In this document: piece after piece, positions 38,051 to 50,196 of the stretch
Layout: every line of letters begins with the position of its first letter
Numbering within the stretch: the stretch's first letter is position 1
Assembly: GCF_022376445.1 (NCBI RefSeq)
Contig: NW_025955185.1
Span: 1 to 62,162, forward strand
Direction of reading: 5' to 3'
Source: Fomitopsis serialis
Taxonomy: Eukaryota > Basidiomycota > Agaricomycetes > Polyporales > Fomitopsidaceae
DNA length: 62,162 nt
The notes under the pieces: generated by a model
Seen by the model: only the letters and a program-made list of their open reading frames with translations
Told to the model about the DNA's origin: nothing
The model's database searches: none
Translations under genes and position numbers: made by a program

Positions 38051-40132
38051 AGACCATGACAGATCGCCGTCCGGTGGACCGACCTTCATACAAAAACTGC
38101 GACCTTCACGAATCTACCTTCAGTGGCCCGCCACGGCATCTATCGCGGGGGCTCTTGACGGATGTCGGGGGACGTCGCAATCGGCAATGCGACAGATCGA
38201 CAAGCGAAACAGCAGGCCAAACGGTCATCACGAGGCGGTATTGCACTGATGGGCGAGGGCGACGTATCGTGGCGAACCCCATGGAAAGATGGTGAGTGGT
38301 CAGTGATAGTCATGCATAAACGGTCATTACTCACTATGCCGCGTTATCGCCGACTGGTATACGCCGTCCTGCGCAAAACTCATGTTGACTGAGTTTAGAT
38401 GGCTCGGAGGGGCCGTGGAGATGGCGAGCACTGGGTCAGTGACAGCCATAAATGCTGACCTGCGACCGTACGCGAGCCTGATGTTGGTGCCATCTGTTGT
38501 TTTCCTAGCTACCGCTATGCCGAAGCCGGGACATGTCTACCGAAGCAAACAACGAAGATAAGTAATGGACCGCTTGCGAGAGAGTCGCGTACTTTACTTA
38601 CTCGTCCGTCGTGTTACCGCAGACGCGAGCGACAGATGCGGGCTCGGCCACCTCATCAAATCTGTGTATTGAGAACGTGCGCAGGACCTCACAGCCTGCC
38701 TGCAACCTCGGCGCGGCTGCCCGATGTGGAAGGATTGAAGCGGGCGAGCGGACGTCGACAGGCAGGGTGTACGATCAGGGCAGGCGATGCACCGTAGACA
38801 CCGCAGCGGGAGAGCGGACCAGAGACCGCAAGCGCCCGCGCCGACGCACACAAAGGGAGAGGGGCGACAGGGTGTATACCAAACAACGTAAACAAGTGCC
38901 ATGCGAATTCATTGACGCGATCCACATCCGACCCTTGCCCAAGACGCCGTCTTCGTCGCTCTTCAACTCCCCGTTTTCCGCATTCGCACTGTCGGTGGCA
39001 CCGTTCTCTGCGGCCGCCGACTCCGGAGCACGCAGATGGTGCTTCTTCATCGCGCCGCGCATGTTCCGGAAGATCGTCGTCGCGCGCATGCCCGCGAGCA
39101 CGATCCGCAGGTCGCCAGTCTTCGCGGTGACCTTCCCCGGGAAGATCTGCTCCGGCGGGAAGTGCAGTGGCAGCCCACATGGGGTGATCGCGACTAGGAC
39201 GAGCGAGGCGATGTACAGCGTGAGAGCTGCGTAGAATAGGCCCAGCGGGACGGTCGAGGGCACGTACACGCCGATGGCGCAAGCTCGGTGGACGGCAGGA
39301 TGGATGTGGCGGACAGGAAGGCAGACGCAACGGACGCCACTGGCACTGGCAGGGCAGACAAGTGTATCATGGAATCCCAGCTCAGTCACATCTAGGGCGA
39401 GGTATGATATATGAGTACCGAGACGACTTCACAACTTTCTACGACGCACCGTGTGCCAGAAATCCTCTCCGTTGACCGGAGTCCCATCGACCTGTACCCT
39501 TACCCGCCTCGGTACAGACCCGTCACAGCGGTACGGGTGCTCCTTCTCTTTTCCCATCCTAGGCCTGGCCGCATCCGCATCCTGAGTCGCCTTGCACCAG
39601 GGTCGTGAACGGTCCTCACGCTCGTTCCGGAGTCGCTCGTTCCGGAGTGGCTCGGGGTAGAGCTCTAGAGGGCGAGCGGCCATCGAGACTCGATGCACGA
39701 GATGCCTGGAGCGCCGCCGTGGTGCTACTAGCTGAATCGTGGCAGAGGACTAGCTAACGCGTTGAGGCTGTGCGCGCGAGGGCCGTTGTGATGTTCAATC
39801 GGGCGACCGTGTTGCAGTCATGGGCGTATTGTCGAGAACAGGGAAGCGCCGGGGCCACTCGAGGCCAATTGTGCTCGTTTTTGGTTCCTCGTACAAGCTC
39901 AGAGTCATATCGTACGCAATTGATTGATTCGCGAGCATCACTGGAGCACTGGGTTCACTACTTGTACATACATCGCACGCATAACATACATTCACCCGGC
40001 CACCCGGCGACGAGCACACTACTGCGTCGACGCGAACGCGTCTGATGCAAAGACCACCGGCCTCGACCCCGCCAAACCGACGGCCATCGTTTCAGAGCGG
40101 CGTATGAGCCAGAATAGGGTTGACGAGGTGGC
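38051..40132. other. Unassigned; one hydrophobic coding-like stretch on - strand
   Basis: From about 39390 to 38900 (-) one frame is long (204 codons) and GC-rich. It contains a 25-residue hydrophobic segment (around LTLYIASLVLVAITP) followed by a charged tail with KVTAKTGDLR and MRGAMKKHH. This may be a fragment of a membrane protein gene, but an overlapping frame is equally long and I recognise no family. The rest of the interval holds only short overlapping frames. Confidence 0.3.
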
Positions 40133-40889
40133 TCACAGCGCGTCCCTCCACTTCCTTGCGCACAAACAAGGTAATGACCCAGCTACCTGGAGTCTACAAG
40201 CTCCGATTCAGAGATTGTATATGATTATGCAGCAAACACACACGTACCGCCATCTTGACGATGTATACTTCCTTGGCCTCCCTGAACTTCGCCGGACTGC
40301 ATTCTATGTATTCTGCCGCCAATCGTCAGCTGGGGCGCGACCGAAATGAGGTGCACGTACCGCAGGCCCTGCGACTCATCATATCCCAGAATTGTTCGTC
40401 CGATTGAAATGAAAGCCGTATCGTTCCCTGTACAGCGCTACCGTTGAGCGACGCGGGGTTCGCGCCGAGATCATCGTCGTGCTGAGGACCGACACCGCTG
40501 TCGTTCTCCTTAGTGGCGCCTTCTGCAGCAGCGCGTTGTCCTTCGGCAGCGTCTCTGCCCACACCTACTCCATCGCCCCGGGCAGTGTTGCCTCCAGCGT
40601 GGGGAGTGGCTGGCTCTGGGTTGTAAGGAAACGGCTCAAATTCCGAGGATGGCGTGGTTGTAAAGACGGCCAAGGCGGCGGCACCGTCAAGGGTAAGGCG
40701 GCGCTGCAAACAGCCGGTGCAATAATCATCAGAAGTTGAGATACAGGAAATAAGGTCACCACTCACTACTTTCGCCAATACCTCCAGGTGGACCTGAGTA
40801 CTGGTGGGCACAGATGAGGGATCTAGCCTTTGATTTGTCAAGACGATATCGTAGTTTGATAAGTCTATATCGGTGAGAGCTTGAGCCAT
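40133..40889 (-). CDS. Small hypothetical protein with C-terminal GRPRK patch
   Basis: Four exons close in phase: 40889-40767, 40703-40361, 40296-40248 and 40193-40133 (576 bases, 191 residues). Donors are gtgagt, gtacgt and gtacgt. A TATAAAG box lies at 40949-40943, about 55 bases before the ATG, and the leader is C/T-rich. The N-terminus is acidic (DIDLSNYDIV) and vaguely resembles the acidic start of zinc-module protein 6. The middle is Gly/Ala/Asp-rich. The end is basic, with RRSSGRPRKYTSSRWR, similar to but not a canonical AT-hook (Ser precedes GRP in place of Arg). It could be a small DNA-associated protein; function unknown. Confidence 0.6.
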
Positions 40890-40942
40890 GTTGAGGAAGA
40901 GAAGAGAGTGTTGTGAGTATGACACCGCGACAAACGGCCTTG

Positions 40943-40949
40943 CTTTATA
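40943..40949 (-). promoter_or_regulatory. TATA box for the 40133-40889 gene
   Basis: The sequence is TATAAAG on the - strand, about 55 bases upstream of the start codon, followed by a pyrimidine-rich leader ending in cctcaac before ATG. Confidence 0.6.
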
Positions 40950-41056
40950 GTTCGGCGCACCTAGAGACGCGCACGCCTTCGGGTATGCTTGTCCATTGTG
41001 CGGGCTTAGACAAACGTCCGTGGCCATGTGGTGTACAATTGACCTGCAGGAGGAAG

Positions 41057-41107
41057 ATACACGTTAGCATACACGTTAGCATACACGTTGGCATACACGT
41101 TAGCATG
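41057..41107 (+). repeat. 12-base tandem repeat (atacacgttagc), about 4 copies
   Basis: The unit atacacgttagc is repeated four times, with one a-to-g change (ttggc). Each unit carries an ACGT core. A related run of tacacg/acgtat strings lies at 41320-41360. Confidence 0.85.
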
Positions 41108-42518
41108 CCACGTCATTGAAAGCAGACGTGGACCTTCGTCAACATGTACAGCAGAAAGAAATCGACTATTGCTGGCACCTTCAAGTCGACTAGGAGGCTG
41201 AGTTCCCGCGTCACCTCTAGGGGTAAGGTGGGCCCAGGTACGATCGTACGTACCAATGGAGACATCCGTCCGGGCTCTGCGCCGAGTGGCAGACAAAGAA
41301 GTGCTTGTTGTGATATACACGTATACACGTATACGTGCACAGACCGTACACGTACACGTCAGCCTAGGAGAGGGTCTTCTTTAATCGTAGCATCTCCCTT
41401 CTTGAAAGGTAGCATCTCCTCGTAGCTGAACCATGGCGGCGTACATTGCTAGCGTTTGGGCGACACTTTGGCGTCACGTTTTTTCTTTGCGGTATAACGC
41501 ACAGGCTCGTTCCGTGTGCTGCACACCCGAAGTCTTGGACAGCTTACCCAGGTCTGTCCCTCTGTTCTCAGACGGACAGGTTTCCGCATACTGAAAGTCG
41601 GCTCAATTTGATCAGCGGCACTTCTATCCTCTTCTCGAGCAATGTGTTGGACTCAAGAGTCATCGAGAACTTAGACATACCGTATGGCGAGCCCGACACA
41701 CTCATGCCTGCAGTGTTGTACTTCGTAGAACTGGCTGAAGGCGATTGTACGTTACCACGCCTTCCACAGCTCCTCGCTGAGTTCCATCTCTACAGCTGTT
41801 GTTGTCATCCAGCCAGTCATGCTAGACACGAGAATGCTTGACACTCACCAAGTTGGCATGATGGTCACTAAGGACTCGACGGTCTGCGCGATTGAGGTGC
41901 GAGCGCGCGATACATCCTTGAATTGTGGCAGCAGTCTAATCCTCGTCAGCAGAAGAAAACGATGATCAGAATTGCTGTGGATAAGCGGTGCTATCAGGTG
42001 CAACTGCCAACGAAAGAAGAGTTCCTGGAATTGCTGTACTGGTTTTCGCGCAGTCGCCTGCGCATCGAGAAGCGACGCCACATCCTGCGCGAGCGGTTGG
42101 AAGCACTTGGCCAGGCACTTCAGGCGCACTAGCATATTGTAAATATCGATGTAACATGACGGAATGAACGACTCTCCTGGATTTGGAAGCGGAGATCTTG
42201 ACCAACCTGGCAGTCAAACAAACGTACAACGACGCACGTAGAGCTCGAAAGCTTAACGGCGATGGACACGCCGAGCCATTATACCGCATCGACAGCAGAA
42301 CGATAGTTAGCGAAGGACGAGTTACGAGGTAATGAAAGGGGAAGTAAAGAAAAGGGAACGAACATGTCTGCGACGTACCTCAGCAGCCGTTGGGAATGCG
42401 GGGACGAACTGCCGCCATCATGCATCGTGGTTATGACCGATCGAGTTGGCGGGTCGGCCCATGCTCCGTCGACATGGCCTACGCCTGAACTATCCTGTAC
42501 CATGTCAGTCAGCCCTCT
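41108..42518. other. Unassigned; two coding-like + strand stretches
   Basis: The frame 41446-41841 (131 codons) has a protein-like middle (DIPYGEPDTLMPAVLYFVEL). The frame around 41961-42132 has an amphipathic, charged stretch (RLRIEKRRHILRERLEALG) that could be a coiled coil. No credible intron joins them, and no family is recognised. Confidence 0.3.
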
Positions 42519-43215
42519 CAAACCGTCCGCGTGTAGAACGCGCCCTCGCGCTTCTTCGTGCTTTTGAAGGTCGTGAGCGAGTCTGCATCATCCGGTCCGC
42601 GCTGGAGAATTCGCCGTCGGGGCTCGTCAGCACGGAGGGGGTGCGCAAGGCTCGAGCGCGTGAACCCGATGAGCGACGCGCACTGTGTGTAAGTCTCCGG
42701 GAGCAGGACTCGGAGGTACAGCTCGACTGAGCATAGAGCATAGAGCGGAGGAGTTGGGCCTGGTCGTAGAGCATCTTCTCGAGATGCGGCACATGCCACC
42801 GCTCGTCGACCGAGTACCGCGCCGCCGACCCAGCCACCGACGTGGTCGTGCACACCACCCGCATTTACCTTCCCTATCGTAAACGCTGCCTTCTCCACCG
42901 TCTGCTGTCTTCGCCGGGTGGTCCGTCTCGACCTCTAAGTCTGCAGCTTCGTGCGGCTCTGCGTCCAAGTAGCCCCAAACCTTCCACGTTCGGTGATTTG
43001 GTAGTGGTGCCGGCACTTGACGCGAACTTGGTGTCGGAGGGACGCCGCTCAGCAGCGGCGAAGCGCGTGAGGAACCCGGTCGTGGTCGCCACTTGCGGGA
43101 ACTTCGCCCGAACCCGCCGTGCGTGCTGTCTAGCTGCTCAATCACTTGCTTGCGGATCGCCTGAAGTCGGGACACGTAATCTTCCGCCTGAATCTCTGTG
43201 TCGTGACGACTCGGC
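42519..43215 (-). pseudogene. Decayed SPATA20/YyaL-like thioredoxin-domain gene fragment
   Basis: Reading leftward on the - strand, pieces in alternating frames match, in order, the middle of this conserved family as I know it. They are an SRLQ..HGGFG stretch (about 43170-43090), a GGxHDHVGG motif (about 42860-42840), the signature [17 protein letters not shown] (about 42820-42760), and an ADS..KREGAFY stretch near 42600-42530. The catalytic thioredoxin part with its Cys-His-Trp-Cys region, which lies at the N-terminus in the family, is not seen. The C-terminal helical region is also absent. At least two frame changes are needed. Full family members are some 700-800 residues, so this is a short relic of a host gene. 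The identification rests on ordered motifs, so I am fairly confident of the family. Confidence 0.75.
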
Positions 43216-44356
43216 GCTCGTCGCCGTTGCGTAGTGTCGTACTCGCGATACTTACTTGTAGTGGAAAGTGTCACGACGTCCTATACAAGCTATGTTCCCC
43301 GTGCCCGCGTCCGCGTCCGATCAGCACCGCCTCGTCGAGGCTCTGCTAGTGCACCTTGTACCGGGTCGCGCCTGTCTCTGGGTTGATCAACGTCAGCGCA
43401 GTATGGCAGCGTGCAAGTGCAGGGTAGAACCCGTTTCACAGCCTCGCGTGGATCGTGCACTTGCTCTCCTCTGCGTACATCGCAGCTGCGCTGTCCGCAC
43501 TGATCTCCGAGTCCCAGAAGTGGGATAACGCACCCTCCGCAAGAATGACCTTGTCCGCAGCGAGGGCACCCGGTATGTCCTCCGTCGAGCTCGTACGGGT
43601 CTTCCTAACACCGAGTGTCCCAGGGCTCTGCGTTGCCGACGAGCGGTGCTCGTCTTCCTCTCCAGGTCGCCTGACCTTCGTTGCGGAGCGGTCGTTGCGC
43701 TCGGTGCTCGGTGAAGTATTTGAGGAGCTTACCACGCGTAGGACGCGTCAATCACAGTGTCGTGGCCTGGCGCGGGAGAGACCAGCTCGCCTTGGATTTC
43801 TTGGCTAGAGTCCCTCGCCTGCTCCCCCGGCGAAGCTATGTAGCTGCCTGCGCCTGCCGCCGATGCTCGTCTGATGTAGTCTAGAGTTGTTGTAACTTAT
43901 ATAGGAAAGCGAGAGAGGATCGAAAGCGGGTACTTAGCTGTAGCTGGGCTTTTGAGACGACCGACGAAGTGAGGAGAGCGATGCGCGCCTAATCTCCTCC
44001 TGCGCGCGTCCTCTTCTAGTTAGAATAACGATTACTATGCAGGCACTCGAGGAGCTTGGCGGTCCTTCGTGCACGGCGTCGGATCCATTCGCGTTGTGTG
44101 CGCCTTGATTGACGAGAACGGGGTTTGCCATCCCGGAGACTACGCCGGTGTACTTAAGCTTATACTACTATGGCATATACACATAATACACATACGCGCA
44201 TTGCACTCTCCCGGCCCGCACACAGACATTTTCAGTTTTCATGAATTCGAAAACGATGCAATTTGCAGGCTCTACAGGTATTGCCAGTACTAAACGCAGC
44301 AACAAAAGGTGAGTGTTTCTGCATGGATCGCGATCGACAAGCAGGCCTACACTGAC
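43216..44356. other. Unassigned; GC-rich coding-like relic on - strand
   Basis: Two - strand stretches look coding: one at about 43590-43440 (ADKVILAEGALSHFWDSEI) and, after a stop, one near 43400-43330 (LTLINPETGATRYKVH). Another ATG at 44131 opens MANPVLVNQGAHN. None is complete, and I cannot name the family. They may be remains of a second host gene next to the SPATA20-like relic. Confidence 0.3.
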
Positions 44357-45105
44357 CTAACCACGGAGTCCGCGCTCGGACAGTTGCATCTTGATATCAG
44401 CCAGGATACTCATTACCTCGTACATATCGGCCTGAACGCATGATATCCGGCACGTCAGGCTGTCCAGGCGCTATCAACGTCAAGATAAGCGCATGAATAC
44501 TACGCGACGCGTACAACAATTCTGACCTCGTAGACAGTGACCAAGTCTGCGGCCCAAGCAGCCTGCGCGACATCGTGCGACGGACCAACACCAGGGGCTG
44601 AAATTGGAACTGTGCCGGACGACCGGGGATAGGAAAGGTACGACGCTGCGTCGGGCATTGCTGATCCAGTCGCAACCGTGACGGTCCCGCACGCAGTGTC
44701 TGCACTACCACTGCTGGCGACGACCTCAGGCTCTTGATTTCGGTCGGACATGCTGTTGAGATGCCGTTGTTTGCTGCAGCTCATACGTGATACTGCAAAA
44801 GACACCTACATGTAGTCGTCGCTCGTCGGCACAGAACAGGGAGACAAGCATCTGCGCTTTGACTTCGGTTGATCGCGCATGTTCACAGTGCTCATTGGAC
44901 TATAGTCACATCGAGGGGAGTGTGGATCCGGAGCTGATTGACCTCCTTCGTCAAACGCATCATCCGTCTCCCGGTAACGCTTTTTGATCAGTTGACTTTC
45001 ATCCCTACTATACGGCAATGTCAATAAACCCATGCCATTCAACGGAACTGGCACGTACCGCTCCACTGACGAAAATGGCGTTCTTGCAGGCTTGAAACCC
45101 AACAT
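44357..45105 (-). CDS. Small hypothetical protein, 181 residues
   Basis: Exons 45105-45059, 45007-44810, 44752-44527 and 44431-44357 sum to 546 bases and close in phase. The first two introns are 51 and 57 bases with consensus ends. The last has a weak gtcaga donor and is about 95 bases. The protein is polar, with an acidic patch, KSKRR in the middle, a Ser/Ala/Val-rich stretch, and a helical end (MYEVMSILADIKMQ). No domain is recognised. The basic patch allows a nuclear location, but that is only a guess. Confidence 0.5.
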
Positions 45106-45863
45106 GGTGTTCGGTGCCGCGGTCTGTACTGGCTCCAGCGAGGGCTTTGTTGTACGCGTTGCGTAGAGAGGGGGTGCGATCGCGAGAAACTTTAAGACTT
45201 GGGAACAATACGGCCTGCAATAAGCACCAGCCACATGGCACATACATATGCATCAGGACGAGATGTCACCGCGCATTGTCCATGGCAATGCGCTGACGTG
45301 TAGCATTCGCCGACCTGAAGGAAGGCTTGTATTGTCAGTGAGAACAAAAGCAAAAACCAAAACACAGCCTCGCCATATCTAGTACGCTCCGGAACGACTC
45401 AGTTCCATGCGCGAGGCGCGCTGGTATGGCTGCATGCGACCCCCCTGAGTCTGCGTGTACATGTTGAGCCACTCGGAGGATGCGCGGTCAGTATCAGTCT
45501 CAGACGCACAGCCAGACTCGTGCGCGTTTGACACCTCGGATACGGCCCCGGCATTGACTCATACCATTATAATGACATAGCTTTCTCCAAGGTGTACGCG
45601 TCGATGTAGTGTACTGTCCCCACGCCACATACTGTCTCCATGCCGCCTACTGTCCACGCCGCATACGTACCATGCGCCCGATCGTCGCGAGTGCCAACAT
45701 AAGTCCCTATCGCCGCAAGTTGCTCGGCCCCGCTTCCGCGTTTTCAGGTTCCTCTTCAAGCGCACTGTCTGATATCAGACTGGGCCAAACGATAGGTCGC
45801 AGACCCATATCCCTGATGTGTAGCTGTCAGACGTGGTTACGCATGTCAAGAAATAGTACACCC
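45106..45863. other. Intergenic, nothing recognised
   Basis: Short overlapping frames only. A tgtctcc/tgtccccacgcc-type near-repeat (accatactgtc.. / gccgcctactgtc..) is visible at 45610-45665, but it is irregular. Confidence 0.35.
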
Positions 45864-48800
45864 TCACCGCAAGAAGTCGGACTCGATGCTGAAGTCGTAA
45901 GGCTTAGAGACGACGCGCAATTCTTGTTTCTGGATGCTTGAAAGCCGACCATACCAATGCGGGTCATAGGCGTTGATCGGTAGTCCCTTGACGGCCGGTT
46001 GGTTGTCGTCGATTGCGACTGGATCAGAGGCTACGCGGCGACCGGGCAAGGCACCGCGCGTCACCGGCAGGCCTGGTGGAGCCCTGTATCTTTCGTATGC
46101 AGCATCGAAGACACCCATAAACCGAGAGATTTGCGATTGTCTCCACGGCTTAAGCAGCACACGGAACTGTCCTGGGGTACTGTCAGGCTCGTCCGAGCTC
46201 ATGCCGTTGGGACCAAGAATTCTCAAGAATTCTTGATGAGGGAGCAGCTGGTCGTACATTAGACAAGAGGCGAGTCGCCGTTGAAATTTCTATGCTCATG
46301 ACTTAGGTATCATGCAACCCATGATACTGAGACACTCACGTTCTGCTTCCGCTGCAGGCGACTGTGCTGCCATTTCTTCGCAAGGACGGCTTCCGGGGTC
46401 GGTTTCAACAGTTGCTCCTCGTACTTCTTGATTAGCCCCCGCAAGTGGGACCTAAACGCCGCCGATATCTCTGACCTCTTCTTACACTGGTATTGCTTGC
46501 ATTCTAGGAAATTGTCAGTAAACACCTCCGTTGCGGACTTGTTCCATTTGTTGGCCGCCGTGCCCTTCAAGTCTAGTTTGAACTTCTTCGCAGTACAACA
46601 GCGGCCTTCTTGGAAGCCTTCAAGCTCTTCCGGTGTCGCGACTGATCGACGCCGGATACGGGAGTCACGCGTCTCGCGCTTCATGAGCACACGGGTGTGG
46701 CTCCGAACATCAGACTGACAACGAGTTAAGCTAACTTTGTGGGATTGAAGTATGAGGAATCGCACCGCGAGTTCCGTTGCATCCGCAGGTCGGCGCTTAG
46801 GAAATCCATACTTCTTGGGTCGCTTGAGTGGCAGACTCGGTTCGTCGCTTTCATCGTCAGCATCCGAGTCATTCTCTGCTCTGCCTTTTCCTTTTCCTTT
46901 TCCAAGCTTGCTCGTTAGTACTTCTCTTATCGCCTTGACCTCCCCGTGAATGGCGCCCATCTCCTTGTCGATCCGGTGAATGTCGTCTCGAGACGCAGGT
47001 ATGACCTACGCGCAGACGTTAATCAACGACGCTCGGGAATCGCGTTCACACTCACAGTACGACCGCCCCAGGTGTGCCCTCCTGAAGGCTCGGGCCTATG
47101 GATTTCAGCGCTGTCTGGGTCGACACCGTTCTGCTGTGCAGGACGGGCGTCGACTTGGTTGGGCGCGTCTTGAGTAACTGAGGGACTCTGTGTGCGCCTC
47201 GCCTCTGGGCCGGGGAATTCACTGACTGGTTCTTCTCGGCTGCATCCGAGGTCCTCGTCGGCCATCTGGACGTCTTGCGTGGATGCAGCGGCATGGCCGT
47301 CTGGGATGCCTTCCGCAACATCGGGGACGATCTCGTTTTCCATGACATCACGGTTGATAGGCATCTGGCGATCCGAACCCATATCCACGTCTTCGTCAGT
47401 CACTGGAGGACCGCGCTGCTGTCTCGCAAGGAGTCGGTCAATGTCGCGCGGTGTGTTCCGTTCCGATAGTAGGAGGTCGCCAGCGCCCGTAGCTGCCGCT
47501 CGACCTGGAGGCCCAATCATTGCGTCATCCGGTGTACGGGCGGTCGGTTCGAGGAAACTGTCAAAATGCGGGCTGTTGAATGCGGGCTTCCGGGGACGTG
47601 GTGGCACATCATCGCCCTGCGCGGGAGGGATACATCGACATCGGAGCCCGGTGCGTGCTGGGTCTGGTGAACCGTATTCACGGAAGACGAGCCGAACGCT
47701 GTAGGCCCCGGTATTATCCGGAGCCTGAGGCTGAAGGAGACGACCCCGATACGCGGCTAATCGACGAGGTAATCCCATCCAACAACGAAATAGCTCGGTT
47801 CCGGCGATTGAGGCTCGGCCTCTCCGGTGAGATAGTACCTCCTGCGGACGTTTGGTGGCGGTTATGGCCAGATTCCCGAGAGGATTCGAGCGGGGTGTTC
47901 AGGAAATGAGGACCGGGGACCATCCCTCCAGGTGTCGGCTGGCGAATGCGCCGTGCGCCGTGTGAGCCCATACCAGCGCGCGATTCAGCCAGCGCTGGTA
48001 TCTGAGTCAATGCCGACGATGTGTCTTCGCCTACGCTGAGCGTAACTAGTCCGTAAGAGGCTAGCGTGGAGCCGCTAGGCATCGAGTTCAATTCCAGGAC
48101 GGGCGGTCTAGTTGGTGACTCACCGTCGGCCGCATCGTGTTCCTCCTCACGCGGATATAATATGGTGTCGTCGACATGAGCGACCGGCACCGTAGAGATA
48201 TGAGCGTCCGACAACGGTGTTTCGTGACGCTCTCCCAACACAATTACGTCGTCATCGGCGCGAGGCTGAAGCTTGTATTCAATATATTGCCCCTCAAGGA
48301 GAACGACACGGCGTACCTCGCTGCGAGCGTCAGAACGGGCATTGCTCGATTCTCCAAGTGGACCATCCAGCACGCTCTCTACATATCCTGTCCAACCAAC
48401 CCCAGGGCCCACATCTCCGGCGGCTGGAGCATCAGAGGAGGCGGCTCTGCTCAAGGAATGATGCCTAGAGCTGGAGCCCACACGGTCGTGGCTTGGTTGC
48501 TGCAAAGCGACGTTAGAGGTTTCAGCCTGCGATCCTTCGCGTTGACTGTCTGAAGAAACTGGTTCCAAATTTACATAGCCCGGGGATTGGACATGCATAT
48601 GACGTGCGCCGGTGGCATACACTATCTCTTCATCTGTGTTGTGACACGACCAGCAGGATACGTAGCGTAAGAAATTGACGCGGCCTCTTCATTGCGCAAA
48701 GCTGCAGATTGACACAATCAGAATCACAACACGGGGATAATCGCCAAACGAACCGGGTACAAGTTCCGCGATGTCACTCCGACCGCCTTGAACTATTCGC

Positions 48801-50196
48801 CCTTCGCTCAGAGCTGTTCGATGATCAGCTCCGTCATCACGCGGAGCGACGAGTGGGTACGATGGCCGCAACAGACGAACATCAGCTCCTGAAGGCACCA
48901 GCCCGCCATGACGAGGCCTGTCGTCCATTGACGCGCTCCGGTGACGCTGCAGCGCGTTGTGCCCGCCACGCGCGGTGCTGGGTTCAGCGGCAGAGGCGTC
49001 AGGTGGCTGTGGTTGCAAAATCCGCCCATCAGGTGAGCTTCCTCGAATCAAGTGAAGGTATTGCGGTGAACTGTCTTGGCTGACCGCGGTGGCATGTTCT
49101 CCTGGCCCGGTGCCAGTGGCCTGTTCTGTTGGCTCGATGGTCACTTCAGCTTGATCCTTGCTGCTCATGCCCGACTCCAGTACACCACGCGCGGGCGTGT
49201 CTGACACCTGCAAAGACGACAAGGCTGTATGGCTGGCCGACGCAGACTCGCTCGAATCCAACGACTGTGGGGCGACCTCGCCGAGTGGCAAGGTCATTCG
49301 CTCTACTGCTGATGCATCGACCGCACCCTCAATCACAGTGGACAGGCCGGCCCAGGCCCTGCACGGCCGCGACTACGGCGCCTTGACGTGGGTCGACTTG
49401 GGCGGGTGCGAGGTCCGTTCGGGGACGCAGAGCGACTGCGGCGTCGTCGACCGCGCTCAGGGGAGGTCGCAGCCCTACGATCCAAAAGACGCGCAGCTCT
49501 CTGCGCGCGTGAAGGCGTTTCAGGCAATCGAGCCATCGGAGGGCCTACGCCTGCCACGCGTGGATCCGAGGAGTTGACGGAGCGTGCCTTCGTCGAAACC
49601 CTAGTAGGAACCGATCCCTCGATGGATCTAGCCCGGACGCGAGGCACAGTCGGAGATCGAGAACGGCTGCAGCGGCGTCGGGCGTGCTCAGGGGAGACCG
49701 TACGCCGACGACCCGTGAAGCGTGCATGTCTTTCCGCGCGTGAGGGCGCCTCGGAGAGTCTAGCCGTTGGGACGTTCGTGTCGGTCGCGCGCACGATGCC
49801 ATCCGAGCTGCCTTGAATCGTGGCTGGACCTGGTTGCTCTTGAGCTACATCGCCGATCGCGTCCGTGCCAGAAGCTGCTGACGTGGTTTGTGGCGGGGTC
49901 GGGTGAGTATCATGATGTGACGATACCCCCGCAGCATGCGTGGGTGATGGTCGTTGTGCAGTGGAAGATTGGCTGGGCATGTAAGTGACGATATCGGGAG
50001 AGGGGCTCTTGCTGTATTCAATGCGCCTCCGTTTGATGGGTTTCCAGTCGTCTGGGATTTCCCAGGCGGCACGACTGTCGTTCGAGCCATCATCATCTGA
50101 GGGAAGAAGCAGGTCCTCGACGATCAAGTCGTCCACAACATCGTCCCCTTCTTCGGCGTCATTGGAACTGGCAGCTGCGCCACCAACTTCGGGCAC
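45864..50196 (-). CDS. Long regulator-like protein with RS-rich N-part and C-terminal MSSDEPD motif; partly disrupted
   Basis: The 3' end is solid: exons ending at 47056, then 47005-46766, 46714-46340 and 46289-45864 join in phase through gtgagt/gtgcga donors. That part contains a KGKGKGK and KRPKKYGFPKRR basic region, a KRETRDSRIRRR stretch, and LGPNGMSSDEPDS near the end, followed by GLPINAYDP. I recall a widespread Agaricomycete family of unknown function with MSSDES-type and N-x-YDP-type motifs, which this resembles. Upstream, long frames at 48622-47714, 49336-48721 and 50196-49340 are Ser/Glu/Asp-rich. They include an internally duplicated Arg/Ser block (ARLSEAPSRAER / ARLPETPSRAQR). A join from 48721 to about 48629 is plausible. 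Near 49340 and 47715-47640, however, the frame changes without a credible intron. Either two frameshifts or missed introns remain; the true start is not resolved. Confidence 0.55.

Noticed and set aside
38689..39389. Pheromone-receptor-like membrane gene
   Set aside because: Only one clear hydrophobic segment is present and the characteristic receptor motifs are not visible; left as a coding-like stretch.
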